Source: JANWHF01 sp036276235 (GTDB lineage: Bacteria > Planctomycetota > Phycisphaerae > Tepidisphaerales > Tepidisphaeraceae). Taken from it: a stretch of 32,602 bases of DNA. This document shows, one piece after another, positions 14,811 to 22,948 of the stretch. The notes under the pieces were generated by a model. It was given only the letters and a program-made list of their open reading frames with translations. It had not been told where the DNA came from and did not search any database. The stretch covers positions 1 through 32,602 of the forward strand of contig DATBDZ010000219.1 in NCBI GenBank assembly GCA_036276235.1, in the 5' to 3' direction. Each line of letters opens with the position of its first letter. Positions within the stretch are counted from its first letter, which is position 1. Both the position numbers and the translations under genes were made by a program.

Positions 14811-16204
14811 TCCTCAAACAGTTCTATCTCGGCTGCCTCGCACATGCGTCATATCTCGTCGCCGACCAGGACGGCGGCGATGCGGTGGTCGTCGATCCGC
14901 AGCGCGATATCGATCAGTACGTGGCGTTTGCCGCCGAGCATCGGCTCAACATCACGCACGTTTTTCTGACCCATCTTCATGCGGATTTTGTGGCGGGGCA
15001 TTTGGAATTGCGCGATCGGGTTGGGGCGAAGATTTGTTTAGGCGCTTCCGCCAAGGCCGCGTATGCGTTTATGCCGTTTCGCGATGGCGAGGCGCTTGAT
15101 CTTGGAAGTGTGCGGCTAAAGGTGTTGGAGACGCCGGGGCATACGCCTGAATCGATTTCGATTCTGGTTTTTGATTTGAGCAAGAGCGATTCGCGGCCGC
15201 ATGCGGTGCTGACGGGCGATACGCTTTTCATTGGGGACGTGGGTCGGCCCGATTTGCGGGCGGCGTTGGGGTGGTCGGCATCTGATCTGGGGGCCATGCT
15301 GTTTGATTCACTTCACAAGAAGCTGCTGGCATTGCCGGATGAAAGCCTGGTCTATCCCGCCCATGGCGCCGGCTCACTCTGTGGCAAGGCGCTGAGCAAG
15401 CAGACAGTTTCGACACTCGGCGAGCAACGCCGCTCCAATTACGCACTGCAGCCGATGAGCAAGGAAGCATTCATTGGCGTGGTGACGGCAGATCAGCCGG
15501 ATGCGCCGGCGTATTTCAATTACGATGCGGTTCTCAACAGCCAGGAGCGGCCAACGCTCGAGGCGGCGCTGGCGCGCGAGATGAATCCGCTGTCGCTGGA
15601 CACTCTGCTCGAGCTGCAAAAAACAGGCGCGCAGATTCTGGACACGCGCGAGCCGTCGGAATTCGCATCAGCGCATCTGGCCGGCAGCATCAACATCGGC
15701 CTGGGCGGGCAGTTCGCGACGTGGGTCGGCACCATCCTCGATCGCGCGCATCCGATTGTGATCATCGCAACTCCCGGCCGCGAGAGTGAAGCCGCCGTTC
15801 GGTTGGGGCGGATCGGGTTCGATCATGTCGCTGGGTATTTGAAAGATGGCCTGCATGCGCTGGAGGCGCGGCCGGATTTGATGATTCACACCGAGCGATT
15901 GAGCGCACCGTTCGCCGCTGAGGTGCTGGCGTTATCCGAGCCGCCGCTGCTGATCGACATTCGCGCCGTGCGCGAGCGCGAGCAGAAGCGAATTTCCGGC
16001 AGTGTAGGAATTCCTCTGAATCATTTGGCGGAGAACATCCCAACATTGCCAATGAATCGCCCGATTCTGGTCTACTGCGCGGGAGGATACCGCTCGTCGA
16101 TCGCGGCCAGTTTGTTGCAGAGCCGTGGGTTGGGAAGCGTCAGCGAAATAGCAGGGGGGATCACCGCGTGGGAAGCGGCGGGGTTGCCGGTGGAACGCTC
16201 GTAG
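14807..16204 (+). CDS. Persulfide dioxygenase-like metallo-beta-lactamase protein with two rhodanese domains
   Basis: Residues 1-240 are an ETHE1-type metallo-beta-lactamase fold: THLHADFVAGH (His56, His58, Asp60), ETPGHTPES, GDTLFIGDVGRPDL and YPAHGAGS supply the mononuclear iron ligands. Such enzymes oxidise glutathione persulfide to sulfite. Two rhodanese domains follow. The first (about 255-350) has TREPSEFASAHLAGSINIGL but ATPGRESEA where the active-site loop should carry Cys, so it is probably inactive. The second (about 365-460) has YCAGGYRSS with an intact Cys and can carry persulfide sulfur. The protein is thus a self-contained sulfur transfer and oxidation unit. It is translationally coupled to the peroxiredoxin gene. 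Its 3' end overlaps the convergent minus-strand gene by 44 nt. Confidence 0.9.
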   Translation: MILKQFYLGCLAHASYLVADQDGGDAVVVDPQRDIDQYVAFAAEHRLNITHVFLTHLHADFVAGHLELRDRVGAKICLGASAKAAYAFMPFRDGEALDLGSVRLKVLETPGHTPESISILVFDLSKSDSRPHAVLTGDTLFIGDVGRPDLRAALGWSASDLGAMLFDSLHKKLLALPDESLVYPAHGAGSLCGKALSKQTVSTLGEQRRSNYALQPMSKEAFIGVVTADQPDAPAYFNYDAVLNSQERPTLEAALAREMNPLSLDTLLELQKTGAQILDTREPSEFASAHLAGSINIGLGGQFATWVGTILDRAHPIVIIATPGRESEAAVRLGRIGFDHVAGYLKDGLHALEARPDLMIHTERLSAPFAAEVLALSEPPLLIDIRAVREREQKRISGSVGIPLNHLAENIPTLPMNRPILVYCAGGYRSSIAASLLQSRGLGSVSEIAGGITAWEAAGLPVERS

Positions 16205-16868
16205 CAGCGCGAGCGGAACTTCTCTTTGACGTCCACACCGCGGCGATCGCGATCACCGCGATTACAGCGACCAAAGCACCAATCGCAACGGCGCGGGAAG
16301 TTTGCGCCATCGGCGAATACGTGAACGCGATTTCCCCTTCGCTTTGGTTCAGGTTGCGCTTTTGTTGAGTGATCTGCACCGACCCGGATCGCGGCTGGGC
16401 GGCGTTGAAAAGATACACGCCAAGAGTAGGAAAATGCCGGTTCTCGACCGTAAGCCGGTGCGGGCCGGCGGCAAGCGCGCCGGGTACAATCGAGAATTCG
16501 ATCTGGATAATTCCTGAGCCGGTGCGCAGCTCGGCGGGCTCGGGGTAATTCGAGGCCGTGAGCTTCAACTCGATCTCGCGTCCGTCGAGCCGCGCGATGA
16601 GGTCGCGCTTGAGCGATTGCGCATAGGCGGTGGCTTCGGTTGATGAGATCACGCCGTCGCCGTCACGATCGATTTGCGCGAGAACTTTTTGAGCGACATC
16701 GACGCCCGGTGTCAGATTGATCTGCAAGCGGATGTCGCTGGGCTCGATCTCCACCAGCGTTGCTTGCAGATATTCATCAAGCACGTGGGCACAAGCTGTC
16801 GACGGCAACACCACCAGCGCGAGCAGCAGCTTCAGACAACGGCACGCCCAACTCACGGCTTCCACCAT
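16161..16868 (-). CDS. Exported protein with an EF-hand-like loop and a C-terminal membrane segment
   Basis: The 235-residue product has an N-terminal signal (hydrophobic CLKLLLALVVLPSTACA), a lumenal domain starting HVLDEYLQATLVEIEP, an EF-hand-like calcium loop DRDGDGVISSTE (about residues 67-78), a beta-rich part, and one membrane helix (AVAIGALVAVIAVIAIAAVW) before a short basic tail. The N-terminal segment resembles the extracytoplasmic part found in some HupE/UreJ-type proteins, but the multi-helix HupE domain is absent. It starts inside the end of the DUF3500 gene (16-nt overlap), so the two are probably co-translated. Its stop lies 44 nt inside the convergent persulfide dioxygenase gene. 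Function is unknown; the chosen start gives a plausible signal. Confidence 0.75.
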   Translation of the reverse strand: MVEAVSWACRCLKLLLALVVLPSTACAHVLDEYLQATLVEIEPSDIRLQINLTPGVDVAQKVLAQIDRDGDGVISSTEATAYAQSLKRDLIARLDGREIELKLTASNYPEPAELRTGSGIIQIEFSIVPGALAAGPHRLTVENRHFPTLGVYLFNAAQPRSGSVQITQQKRNLNQSEGEIAFTYSPMAQTSRAVAIGALVAVIAVIAIAAVWTSKRSSARAATSVPPATPPLPTR

Positions 16869-18016
16869 TTCGCGCCATAGTCGTTGGTCGGATCGCGATA
16901 AATCGTGTGGATGTGTTTAGTCGCGTCGCCGCCCATTTGCTGGGGGGCGTATTCGATGAAGACGGTGGGGCCCTGAATGCGGAAGTAGGCGGCGCTTCCC
17001 TTTTCGGTTGGCCCGGCCCAGGCAAACCACGTTTTGCCGACGTTCTTTTTCATCTCCTCCATCTTCGCGTTGGCGGCGGCGTCGTTGAGGATGCCGGTCC
17101 ATTCGCTGGCCAGATCCAGCAGCATTTGCCGCTGCGCCTCGGTGAGGGCGGAGCCTTTGATTCCCTCGGGCGCGATGGCCTGCCCATCGCGGCCGGGCCC
17201 GAGCACGAGATCGCGCATCTGGACGCCGAGAATCGCCTGCTTGCGCTGTCCTTCATCGAGGGCGTTGATCAGTGCGAAGCCCTTGTCCACCTCGCGGCCG
17301 AGCGGGCGAATTGTTTTTCCCTCGATCTGGTAGACAGCCGGCTGCGCGCCGGTGTGGCTGGGGGCGAGCGTGCGCTGACCGCCGGTGAGTGTGATATTGA
17401 GGCCGAGGTGATGTCCGCCGAATTGGATCATCCAGGGATCGGTGGCGGAGGGTTGGCCGACGAAGGAGATGTAATAGTTGTCGCGACCAAACATCGCTCC
17501 GCCGCCGCGGCCACCCGGGCCGCCGCGTCGTCCGCCTGGACCGCCGGGGCCGCCCGGACCGCGCGCATCTGGCGGACCACCGGGTCCGCCGCGTTGGTCG
17601 GGTCCGCGTCCGCCCGGTCCGCCGCGGCCGCCACCGGTTTGTTTCAAGACTTCGTCGGCTTCTACGATCTGCATGGTCTTTTCGTAGCCTTGCGCACTGA
17701 GCGCCGCCGCCACGACACCCAGGGCCGCTTCGCGCTGCGGCGCGGTGAGATCACCGAAACGCAGGCCCCCGCGCGGGAAAGTCGGCAGATTCGACCAGCG
17801 TCTGCGCTGGGCGTCATCTTTGAAGTCGTAGACCAGTTTGCCGCGCTGCGCATCATCGAGCGTCGCCATGAATTTCTTCGCGGCGGAAACCACGTCACCC
17901 GTCGCGTTGCCGGCCACTTGGCTGCCGGGCGTCGGACTCCGCTGCGCCAAAGCGTTCAAGCCGCACCAGAGGGCAAGCAAGAGCAGGGCTGAGGCTGGAA
18001 GGATTCTCTTGATCAT
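16853..18016 (-). CDS. Secreted DUF3500-family protein
   Basis: This 387-residue protein begins with a signal peptide (MIKRILPASALLLLALWCGL, cleavage near NALAQ). DUF3500 features are visible: a helical N-terminal part with TLDDAQRGKLVYDF and FGDLTAPQREAALGVV, then DNYYISFVGQPSATDPWMIQF, GGHHLGLNITL, and near the end TWFAWAGPTEKG, PTVFIEYAPQ and THIHTIYRDPTNDYG-like HIHTIYRDPTNDYG. The family is widespread in Planctomycetota and its biochemistry is unknown. A Gly/Arg/Pro-rich low-complexity loop (about residues 128-172, repeating GGPGG and RGGPGG) interrupts the domain and is likely disordered. It is the first gene of a two-gene unit with the EF-hand membrane protein. Confidence 0.85.
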   Translation of the reverse strand: MIKRILPASALLLLALWCGLNALAQRSPTPGSQVAGNATGDVVSAAKKFMATLDDAQRGKLVYDFKDDAQRRRWSNLPTFPRGGLRFGDLTAPQREAALGVVAAALSAQGYEKTMQIVEADEVLKQTGGGRGGPGGRGPDQRGGPGGPPDARGPGGPGGPGGRRGGPGGRGGGAMFGRDNYYISFVGQPSATDPWMIQFGGHHLGLNITLTGGQRTLAPSHTGAQPAVYQIEGKTIRPLGREVDKGFALINALDEGQRKQAILGVQMRDLVLGPGRDGQAIAPEGIKGSALTEAQRQMLLDLASEWTGILNDAAANAKMEEMKKNVGKTWFAWAGPTEKGSAAYFRIQGPTVFIEYAPQQMGGDATKHIHTIYRDPTNDYGAKWWKP

Positions 18017-18213
18017 GTTTGCTCCGTCACCTGACGAGAAATGAGTTTCGTTTCCAAACCGACGCCTTCACTACAACACGTCGGCCCAACTTAGGCAAGT
18101 CGCGTGGCGCAGCCGTGGAGATTCGCGAGCTTTTACATACAAAATTGGCGCGGACCAAGAGAGGTTGCGCCGCCCGCCCGGCGGACGCCGCGCCGTTGAA
18201 GATCACGATGCAA

Positions 18214-19056
18214 TTATTTTTTTACGGAGGGCTTAGCTGGCGCCTTTTCATCGTCATCGTCGTCCTTGTCCTCTTTCTGAACCTTGCTGGCCTTGGCTGA
18301 CTTGGTCTTTGAAGACCCAGCCTTCTCGTCGTCTTCGTCTTCCTTCTCGACTTTGCTGGCCTTGCCGGCCTTGGCCTTCGACGCGGCGGGCTTGTCGTCG
18401 TCGTCTTCGTCTTCCTTCTCGACTTTGCTGGCCTTGCCGGTCTTCGCGTTCGACGCCGCCGGCTTATCCTCATCTTCGTCTTCTTTCTCAACCTTGCTGG
18501 CCTTGCCGGCTTTGGCCTTCGCCCCAGCGGGCTTGTCGTCGTCTTCATCCTCCTTTTCGACCTTGCCTGACTTGCCGGATTTTGCCTTGGCTGCGGCGGG
18601 CTTGTCATCGTCCTCATCCTCTTCCCTGGCCTTGGTTGCTTTGCCGGACTTGGCGCTCTTTGCGGAGGCTTTGTCATCATCCTCGTCGGCTTCTTGCTTC
18701 GCCGGCTTCTTTGATTTGGAGCTGGCCTGGGCAGATTCTTTTTCATCGGCCTCGTTGTCGATCTTCTTGCTGATCAACAGGCCGGACTTGTTGACCAGGA
18801 TCTCGTAGTTGGTTCCGTCGATGATGACGTCCGCCTCGTAAACGGTCTTCCCATCCACCTTTTCCAGATCGACCGATTTGATGGCGGCGCCGTTCGCCTC
18901 GCGCTTGAGCGTCTTGCGTACGGCCGCCGGCACGTCGGCGAAGGTGAGCTTCTTCTCGTTCTCTTCCTTGCCGCCTTCATCAGCGCGGACGGCAACGGTG
19001 ACGTTCAAGGACATCAGCACGCCCATTGCGCAAATCGCGAATAGTTTCGGTCGCAT
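18214..19056 (-). CDS. Secreted PepSY-like protein with a long charged repeat tail
   Basis: A signal peptide (MRPKLFAICAMGVLMSLNVT, cleavage near VRADE) is followed by a PepSY-like beta domain of about 70 residues (FADVPAAVRKTLKREANGAA, VDGKTVYEADVIIDG, YEILVNKSGLLISK). From about residue 120 to the end the chain is a polyampholyte made of imperfect repeats of about 22 residues, with the unit KAGKASKVEKEDEDDDKPAA; about five units are seen. Each alternates a Lys/Ala/Ser segment, like a histone H1 tail, with an acidic EDEDDD block. PepSY domains are usually linked to protease inhibition or metal-dependent periplasmic roles. The tail may bind cations, polymers or mineral. AAAGGAT lies about 7 nt before the ATG. 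The repeats could vary in number. Confidence 0.8.
   Translation of the reverse strand: MRPKLFAICAMGVLMSLNVTVAVRADEGGKEENEKKLTFADVPAAVRKTLKREANGAAIKSVDLEKVDGKTVYEADVIIDGTNYEILVNKSGLLISKKIDNEADEKESAQASSKSKKPAKQEADEDDDKASAKSAKSGKATKAREEDEDDDKPAAAKAKSGKSGKVEKEDEDDDKPAGAKAKAGKASKVEKEDEDEDKPAASNAKTGKASKVEKEDEDDDDKPAASKAKAGKASKVEKEDEDDEKAGSSKTKSAKASKVQKEDKDDDDDEKAPAKPSVKK
18282..18660. repeat. Tandem coding repeats of about 66-69 bp
   Basis: The plus strand repeats the motif ttctcgactttgctggcctt with a spacing of about 66-69 nt (for example near 18345, 18416 and 18487), encoding the Lys/Asp/Glu-rich tail of the PepSY-like protein. Such arrays change copy number by recombination or slippage. Confidence 0.75.
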
Positions 19057-19211
19057 GGATCGATCCTTTCAGTTGTGACAGAAGTCGCCGCGCCGATCAT
19101 CGAACCGCTCGATCGCGAGCGCGGCGACTCCGTCCGATCGGTCGCAACTCTAATGCTTCCGACATGATTGCAAGATGACGACCTGACGCCAGTGGGAGAA
19201 AATGAACGCGA

Positions 19212-20480
19212 TCAATCCAGAATGTCAGCGGACCGCCCGGCGATCCAGACGTGTGCAGGTTGATGATCGGTTTCGAGAATCGTCGCGAGTGGATCGGCGC
19301 CGGCCGCCGTGAATGCTAGGAAATCCGCGGATTTGCCGATCGTAATTGAGCCGACTTGCGATTCCAATCCCATCGCAATGGCGGGGCGGGTCGTCGCCAT
19401 TTCCCACAGGATCTGCGCCGGGACGTGTGGCGCGAGCCGATGAAGCAGGCGCAAATCATCGACGACATTCAGATCCGGCGCGCTGGCGGTGCTGTCGGTG
19501 CCGACGGCGACGTTGATTCCCGCCGCCAGCATGTCGCGCCAGCGGTGGGGCGGGTGGCCAAAGTAGGCGTGCGTGCGTGGGCAGTAGACAACGCTCGCGC
19601 GGCCCGCCGCCAGTAGGGCCAACTCTCCGTCGTCGCAATAATTCACATGCGCCAGGAGAGTCGGATAGTCGAGCAGGCCAAGCGATTTGGCGAAGCGGAT
19701 CGCGCCGCCATCAAAGCGCGGGACGTTTTCATCCCATGCGCCCAGCGCGTTCCACAAATCCCGGAAGGGGCCGCTGTGATCGGAAAGAAACCGCGCTTCA
19801 TCAAGGGATTCGGCAAGATGCGTCGTCAGCGGCAACGATCCTTCTCGCGCAACTTGCAGACATCGCCGAAAACCCTCGGCTTCAACCGAATAGGGGGCAT
19901 GCGGACTGATTCCGATACGCAAGCGGTCAGATTTTGCTAATTGATCGGCAGCAATCACCAACCTCTCTTCGAGCAGATGCCGGCGTTGCGCCATCGCGAG
20001 CACTTCGCCGAAACTGACGACCCGCAGCGGCGACTCTTTCAGAAGCGGCCGCGTGAGCAACGCATGGCGAGAAATGTCACCGACGGTTGTGACGCCGAAG
20101 CGCACGCATTGAGCGACGCCTTCTTTGATGGCCGCTTGCGTTGTCTCTTTTATCTTCGTCGGATCGGACGAAGCGGATGCGGCGATTCGCAGTAGCCAAT
20201 CGACAAAGCGCGCGGGAGGGGCGCCGGCCCGGAGCGTGCTGAGTTCCAGATGCACGTGGGCGTTGACTAGACCGGGAAGCAGGACGCTTTCGCCCAGATC
20301 GGTAACTTGTGCCTGTGAAAATTGGTGGCGAAGCTGATCGGCCGGGCCGACCGCGCGAATGATGCCGTCGGAAAAAGCGACGCCGCCGTCGCGGATCAAT
20401 GGCCCGGACATGGGCGCGATCCACTGCGCGATCAGCAGTTGCGTGCCTTCATCAGAGGATTTCGCGTAATCCAGCGGCAT
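19212..20480 (-). CDS. Amidohydrolase-family deaminase or hydrolase
   Basis: This is a metal-dependent amidohydrolase of the cytosine deaminase/chlorohydrolase branch. Metal and active-site motifs in order: LPGLVNAHVHLELS (HxH), GISPHAPYSVE, LTTHLAESLDE, LLAHVNYCDD and VAVGTDSTASAPDL. These fit a mononuclear zinc or iron deaminase. The VNAHxHLELS form is shared with aminodeoxyfutalosine deaminases of the futalosine menaquinone pathway, which is a reasonable but unproven guess; no other menaquinone genes are nearby. The tail GSITIGKSADFLAF is the usual second beta-sandwich end. The ATG at 20480 is chosen; a GTG at 20498 is also open, and neither has a strong ribosome binding site. A family B element lies upstream. 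Confidence 0.85.
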   Translation of the reverse strand: MPLDYAKSSDEGTQLLIAQWIAPMSGPLIRDGGVAFSDGIIRAVGPADQLRHQFSQAQVTDLGESVLLPGLVNAHVHLELSTLRAGAPPARFVDWLLRIAASASSDPTKIKETTQAAIKEGVAQCVRFGVTTVGDISRHALLTRPLLKESPLRVVSFGEVLAMAQRRHLLEERLVIAADQLAKSDRLRIGISPHAPYSVEAEGFRRCLQVAREGSLPLTTHLAESLDEARFLSDHSGPFRDLWNALGAWDENVPRFDGGAIRFAKSLGLLDYPTLLAHVNYCDDGELALLAAGRASVVYCPRTHAYFGHPPHRWRDMLAAGINVAVGTDSTASAPDLNVVDDLRLLHRLAPHVPAQILWEMATTRPAIAMGLESQVGSITIGKSADFLAFTAAGADPLATILETDHQPAHVWIAGRSADILD

Positions 20481-20590
20481 AGATTTTTTACCAATCACAA
20501 GTGGAGCAGACGTTCTGATCTGTTGTCAAATCGTGAGCGGAGGAGTTCTTCTCCGCGGGTTTAAGACAATTTCGGCGACGGGTCTTGTTC

Positions 20591-20696
20591 CCTCCTCCGG
20601 TACTCCGGGGGAGGGTTAGGGTGGGGGCGGTTCGCGCAATTGATGCCCATTAGACACAACCCCCACCCCAGCCCTCCCCCGGAGTACCGGAGGAGG
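20591..20696. repeat. Family B palindromic element, copy 5
   Basis: Outer stems CCTCCTCCGG and CCGGAGGAGG, inner tails and a 31-nt core. It lies in the 383-nt gap between two divergent genes. The plus strand right edge GGAGGGAGAAATG would make a ribosome binding site and start codon, but the frame after it does not lead to a recognisable gene. Confidence 0.9.
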
Positions 20697-20776
20697 GAGA
20701 AATGCAGCCACCTAACGTGTCACCCACTCCTTCTCCCGCCGAGCGGACCCGAGTCGGCTCAAAGTTTGGGCTTGTT

Positions 20777-20797
20777 GTAGGGCGGGATTATCCCGCC
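20777..20797. repeat. GTAG-foot hairpin (REP-like)
   Basis: GTAG is followed by GGCGGGATTATCCCGCC, the same style as the unit at 11226. It lies about 87 nt upstream of the phosphotransferase gene. Confidence 0.6.
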
Positions 20798-20863
20798 GAC
20801 TGTCGTGCGTTCGTTCCGCGCCTGTAACATTCCCGCGCTTGCGGTACCATTGGCGGGTAAGCC

Positions 20864-21952
20864 ATGCAACCATCCGCATCAACGACCAGCATATCGGCCG
20901 GTTCGGGAAGTGGTCAGACGCGCCAAACGGGAGGCCGCGAGGTCTTCACCGCCGAGGAATTGGCCATCGTTCTCTCCAATTTCGACATCGGCGTGCTCGA
21001 TTCGATCACCGATTATCCGCGCGGCTCGCGCAAAGCGCCCAAGCTCATGGTCATCAGCGAGCAGGGGAAATTCCTGCTCAAACGCCGCGCCAAGGGAAAA
21101 GACGATCCGTACAAGGTCGCCTTTAGTCATGCGATTCAGCTTTATCTGGCGAGCAAGCAGTTTCCGCTGCCGCACCTGATCGGCACGCGCAAGAACAACA
21201 ACTCGATGTTGCAATGGCGCAACGCGATCTACGAGTTGTTTGAGTACATCCCCGGCCAGGCCTATCCGATGACGCTCGAATCGACCTTCGAGAGCGGCAA
21301 GGTGCTTTCGCTCTATCACAAGCTGCTGGCGGATTTTCAATCGGAATGGACGCCGGCCGGCGGAAGCTATCACGCCGCCGCATCGGTCGAGACGGGCCTC
21401 AAGGCGATTCCGCATACGCTTCAAGCGACCGGCGATAAGGAAGTCGAAGGGCTGATCAAGTATTTGCGGGATAGCTATCGTCACGCCGCCAAGACGGCGG
21501 ATGCGCATGGTTTGGAGAACTGGCCCAAGCAGATCGTGCATGCCGACTGGCATCCGGGGAACATGCTCTTCCGCGATAACTTTATCGTCGCGGTGATCGA
21601 TTACGATTCAGCGCGGCTGCTGCCGCGCATCATCGACGCCGCCAACGGCGCGCTGCAGTTCTCAATTCTCGGCGGCGACGAAGATGTCTCCAAGTGGCCC
21701 GATTATCTGGACGAGAGCCGCTTCAAACGTTTTTTGCGCGGCTATGATGAAGTGATGCTTCTGTCGGAAGCCGAGCTGTGGACGATTCCGTGGCTGATGA
21801 TCGAAGCGCTGATCGCCGAGGCGGTCTTCCCGATCGCGGCCACCGGCAGCTTCGGCCGCATGGAAGGGCAGGCGTTTCTGCAAATGGTCCAGCGCAAGAT
21901 CGCCTGGATGCAGAAGTCGGCCGACAAGCTGGTGGAATTGGCATCGCAATAG
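20864..21952 (+). CDS. Aminoglycoside phosphotransferase/CotS-like kinase-fold protein
   Basis: The 362-residue protein has the APH/choline kinase fold. Visible motifs are KFLLKRRAKGKDDPYKVAFS (ATP-binding Lys region), YELFEYIPGQAY (hinge), VHADWHPGNMLF (catalytic loop, Asp of HxDxxxxN present) and VAVIDYDSAR (Mg-binding Asp). These residues predict an active small-molecule kinase in the cytoplasm. The long helical C-terminus resembles CotS/HSK2-type enzymes; the substrate is unknown. The first 30 residues are Ser/Gly/Thr-rich and probably disordered; the ATG at 20864 has no strong ribosome binding site, so a later start is possible. Confidence 0.85.
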   Translation: MQPSASTTSISAGSGSGQTRQTGGREVFTAEELAIVLSNFDIGVLDSITDYPRGSRKAPKLMVISEQGKFLLKRRAKGKDDPYKVAFSHAIQLYLASKQFPLPHLIGTRKNNNSMLQWRNAIYELFEYIPGQAYPMTLESTFESGKVLSLYHKLLADFQSEWTPAGGSYHAAASVETGLKAIPHTLQATGDKEVEGLIKYLRDSYRHAAKTADAHGLENWPKQIVHADWHPGNMLFRDNFIVAVIDYDSARLLPRIIDAANGALQFSILGGDEDVSKWPDYLDESRFKRFLRGYDEVMLLSEAELWTIPWLMIEALIAEAVFPIAATGSFGRMEGQAFLQMVQRKIAWMQKSADKLVELASQ

Positions 21953-21962
21953 GCTGTCGCCA

Positions 21963-21993
21963 ATGAAAAATGTAAAATGAAAAATGTAAAATG
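21963..21993 (+). repeat. Heptamer array (ATGAAAA/ATGTAAA, four units)
   Basis: ATGAAAA-ATGTAAA-ATGAAAA-ATGTAAA is followed by ATG. The terminal ATG at 21991 is the first start codon of the following open frame. The array is the inverse of the CATTTTT arrays at 22056 and 22107. Confidence 0.85.
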
Positions 21994-22818
21994 GGTTGCA
22001 GGATGTACAAACTGGATCAGAGACCGACGCTAAGCACCGATTCGGCAGCCGGTCGCATTTTTCGTTTTTCCTTTTTCACTATTCATTCGCGCGTGGCGTT
22101 CCTGATCATTTTTCATTTTTCATTTTTCATTTTTCATTCGCACGCCCAAGAGCCGCAAACCCGCGCAACTCAACCCACCACCGCGCCGTCGGATAATCCA
22201 TTTCCGGCGATGAAGAAGGCGTTCGCCGATCTGGCCAATCCGGATGGGCAGGTGCGCGACGATGCGTTTGTGTGGCTGATGGGGCTGAATCCGACGGATT
22301 TGCCGGCTCTGCGAAAGCTCGTTCGGCAAAGCCTGCCACTGGCGCCCGAGCAGTTGATGGCGCTGCCGCAGATCGTGATGCACGTTTATCTGACCGGTGA
22401 GACTTATGACGTTGTTCCCGACGCGGGATTCCTGGGAATCTTTATGCCCTCGTCGGCGGTGGAATCGGGAGAGTGTGTCGTCGTCGATCGTCGGATGCCC
22501 GGATTCGTGGGGGAACGCGCGCTTCGGGAAGGGGACGTGATTCTTGGGGTCGTTGAACATCCGACATTGGAGTTTCACAAGGGCTCGGAGCTATCCGACG
22601 CGATGAAACCATTCAAAGCCGGCGATGTAGTGCACCTGCAAGTCCTGCGGCAGGGGAAGGTGCAGCGGATAACGGCGCGGCTTGATCCGAAGCCGGCTGA
22701 GGCAGAGCCGGGAACAAGGGAAGCTATTGAGGCTTTTAACGCCTCCCGCCGCGCCAGGGCCGAGCAATATTGGCAGGAACACTTCGCCGACCTGTTGGAA
22801 ACTCCCCAGGCACAGTGA
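21991..22818 (+). CDS. Secreted protein with a PDZ-like domain and a repeat-derived signal sequence
   Basis: The N-terminus holds a strongly aromatic hydrophobic stretch (VAFLIIFHFSFFIFHSHA) followed by QEPQTRATQPTT, consistent with a signal peptide cleaved after SHA. That stretch is encoded by heptamer repeats. The mature part has a helical segment (about 70-130) with PAMKKAFADLANPDG and LPALRKLVRQSLPLAPEQL, then a PDZ-like domain: GFLGIFMPSSAVESGECVVV, RALREGDVILGVVEHP, FKAGDVVHLQVLRQGKVQRI. The ALREGDVIL motif is typical of PDZ domains that bind protein C-termini. No protease domain is present. The start is uncertain: ATGs at 21991 and 22003 and a GTG at 22093 are all in frame, and none has a good ribosome binding site. 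The C-terminus is charged and helical. Confidence 0.65.
   Translation: MGCRMYKLDQRPTLSTDSAAGRIFRFSFFTIHSRVAFLIIFHFSFFIFHSHAQEPQTRATQPTTAPSDNPFPAMKKAFADLANPDGQVRDDAFVWLMGLNPTDLPALRKLVRQSLPLAPEQLMALPQIVMHVYLTGETYDVVPDAGFLGIFMPSSAVESGECVVVDRRMPGFVGERALREGDVILGVVEHPTLEFHKGSELSDAMKPFKAGDVVHLQVLRQGKVQRITARLDPKPAEAEPGTREAIEAFNASRRARAEQYWQEHFADLLETPQAQ
22056..22083 (+). repeat. Degenerate heptamer array
   Basis: CATTTTT-CGTTTTT-CCTTTTT-CACTATT, followed by CATT. It encodes FRFSFFTIHS in the PDZ-like protein. Confidence 0.75.
22107..22134 (+). repeat. Perfect heptamer array (CATTTTT, four units)
   Basis: Four exact CATTTTT units are followed by CATT. They encode the hydrophobic core of the signal peptide of the PDZ-like protein. 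The unit length is not a multiple of three, so loss or gain of one unit shifts the frame. Confidence 0.9.
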
Positions 22819-22948
22819 CAAGGCCGGTAATCCTGATATTTTTACGGCTGATAGCCGGCAATTTCCTAAACCGCTCTGGAGATGAGCCGATGAATCGTGT
22901 GTGAATTCTGTTGCACCTTCACCAGCGGATCGGTTCCAATCACGTCAC

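Noticed and set aside
16760..17992. Long plus-strand open frame of 410 codons
   Set aside because: It is antisense to the DUF3500 gene, which has a signal peptide and family motifs; high GC content keeps the shadow frame open.
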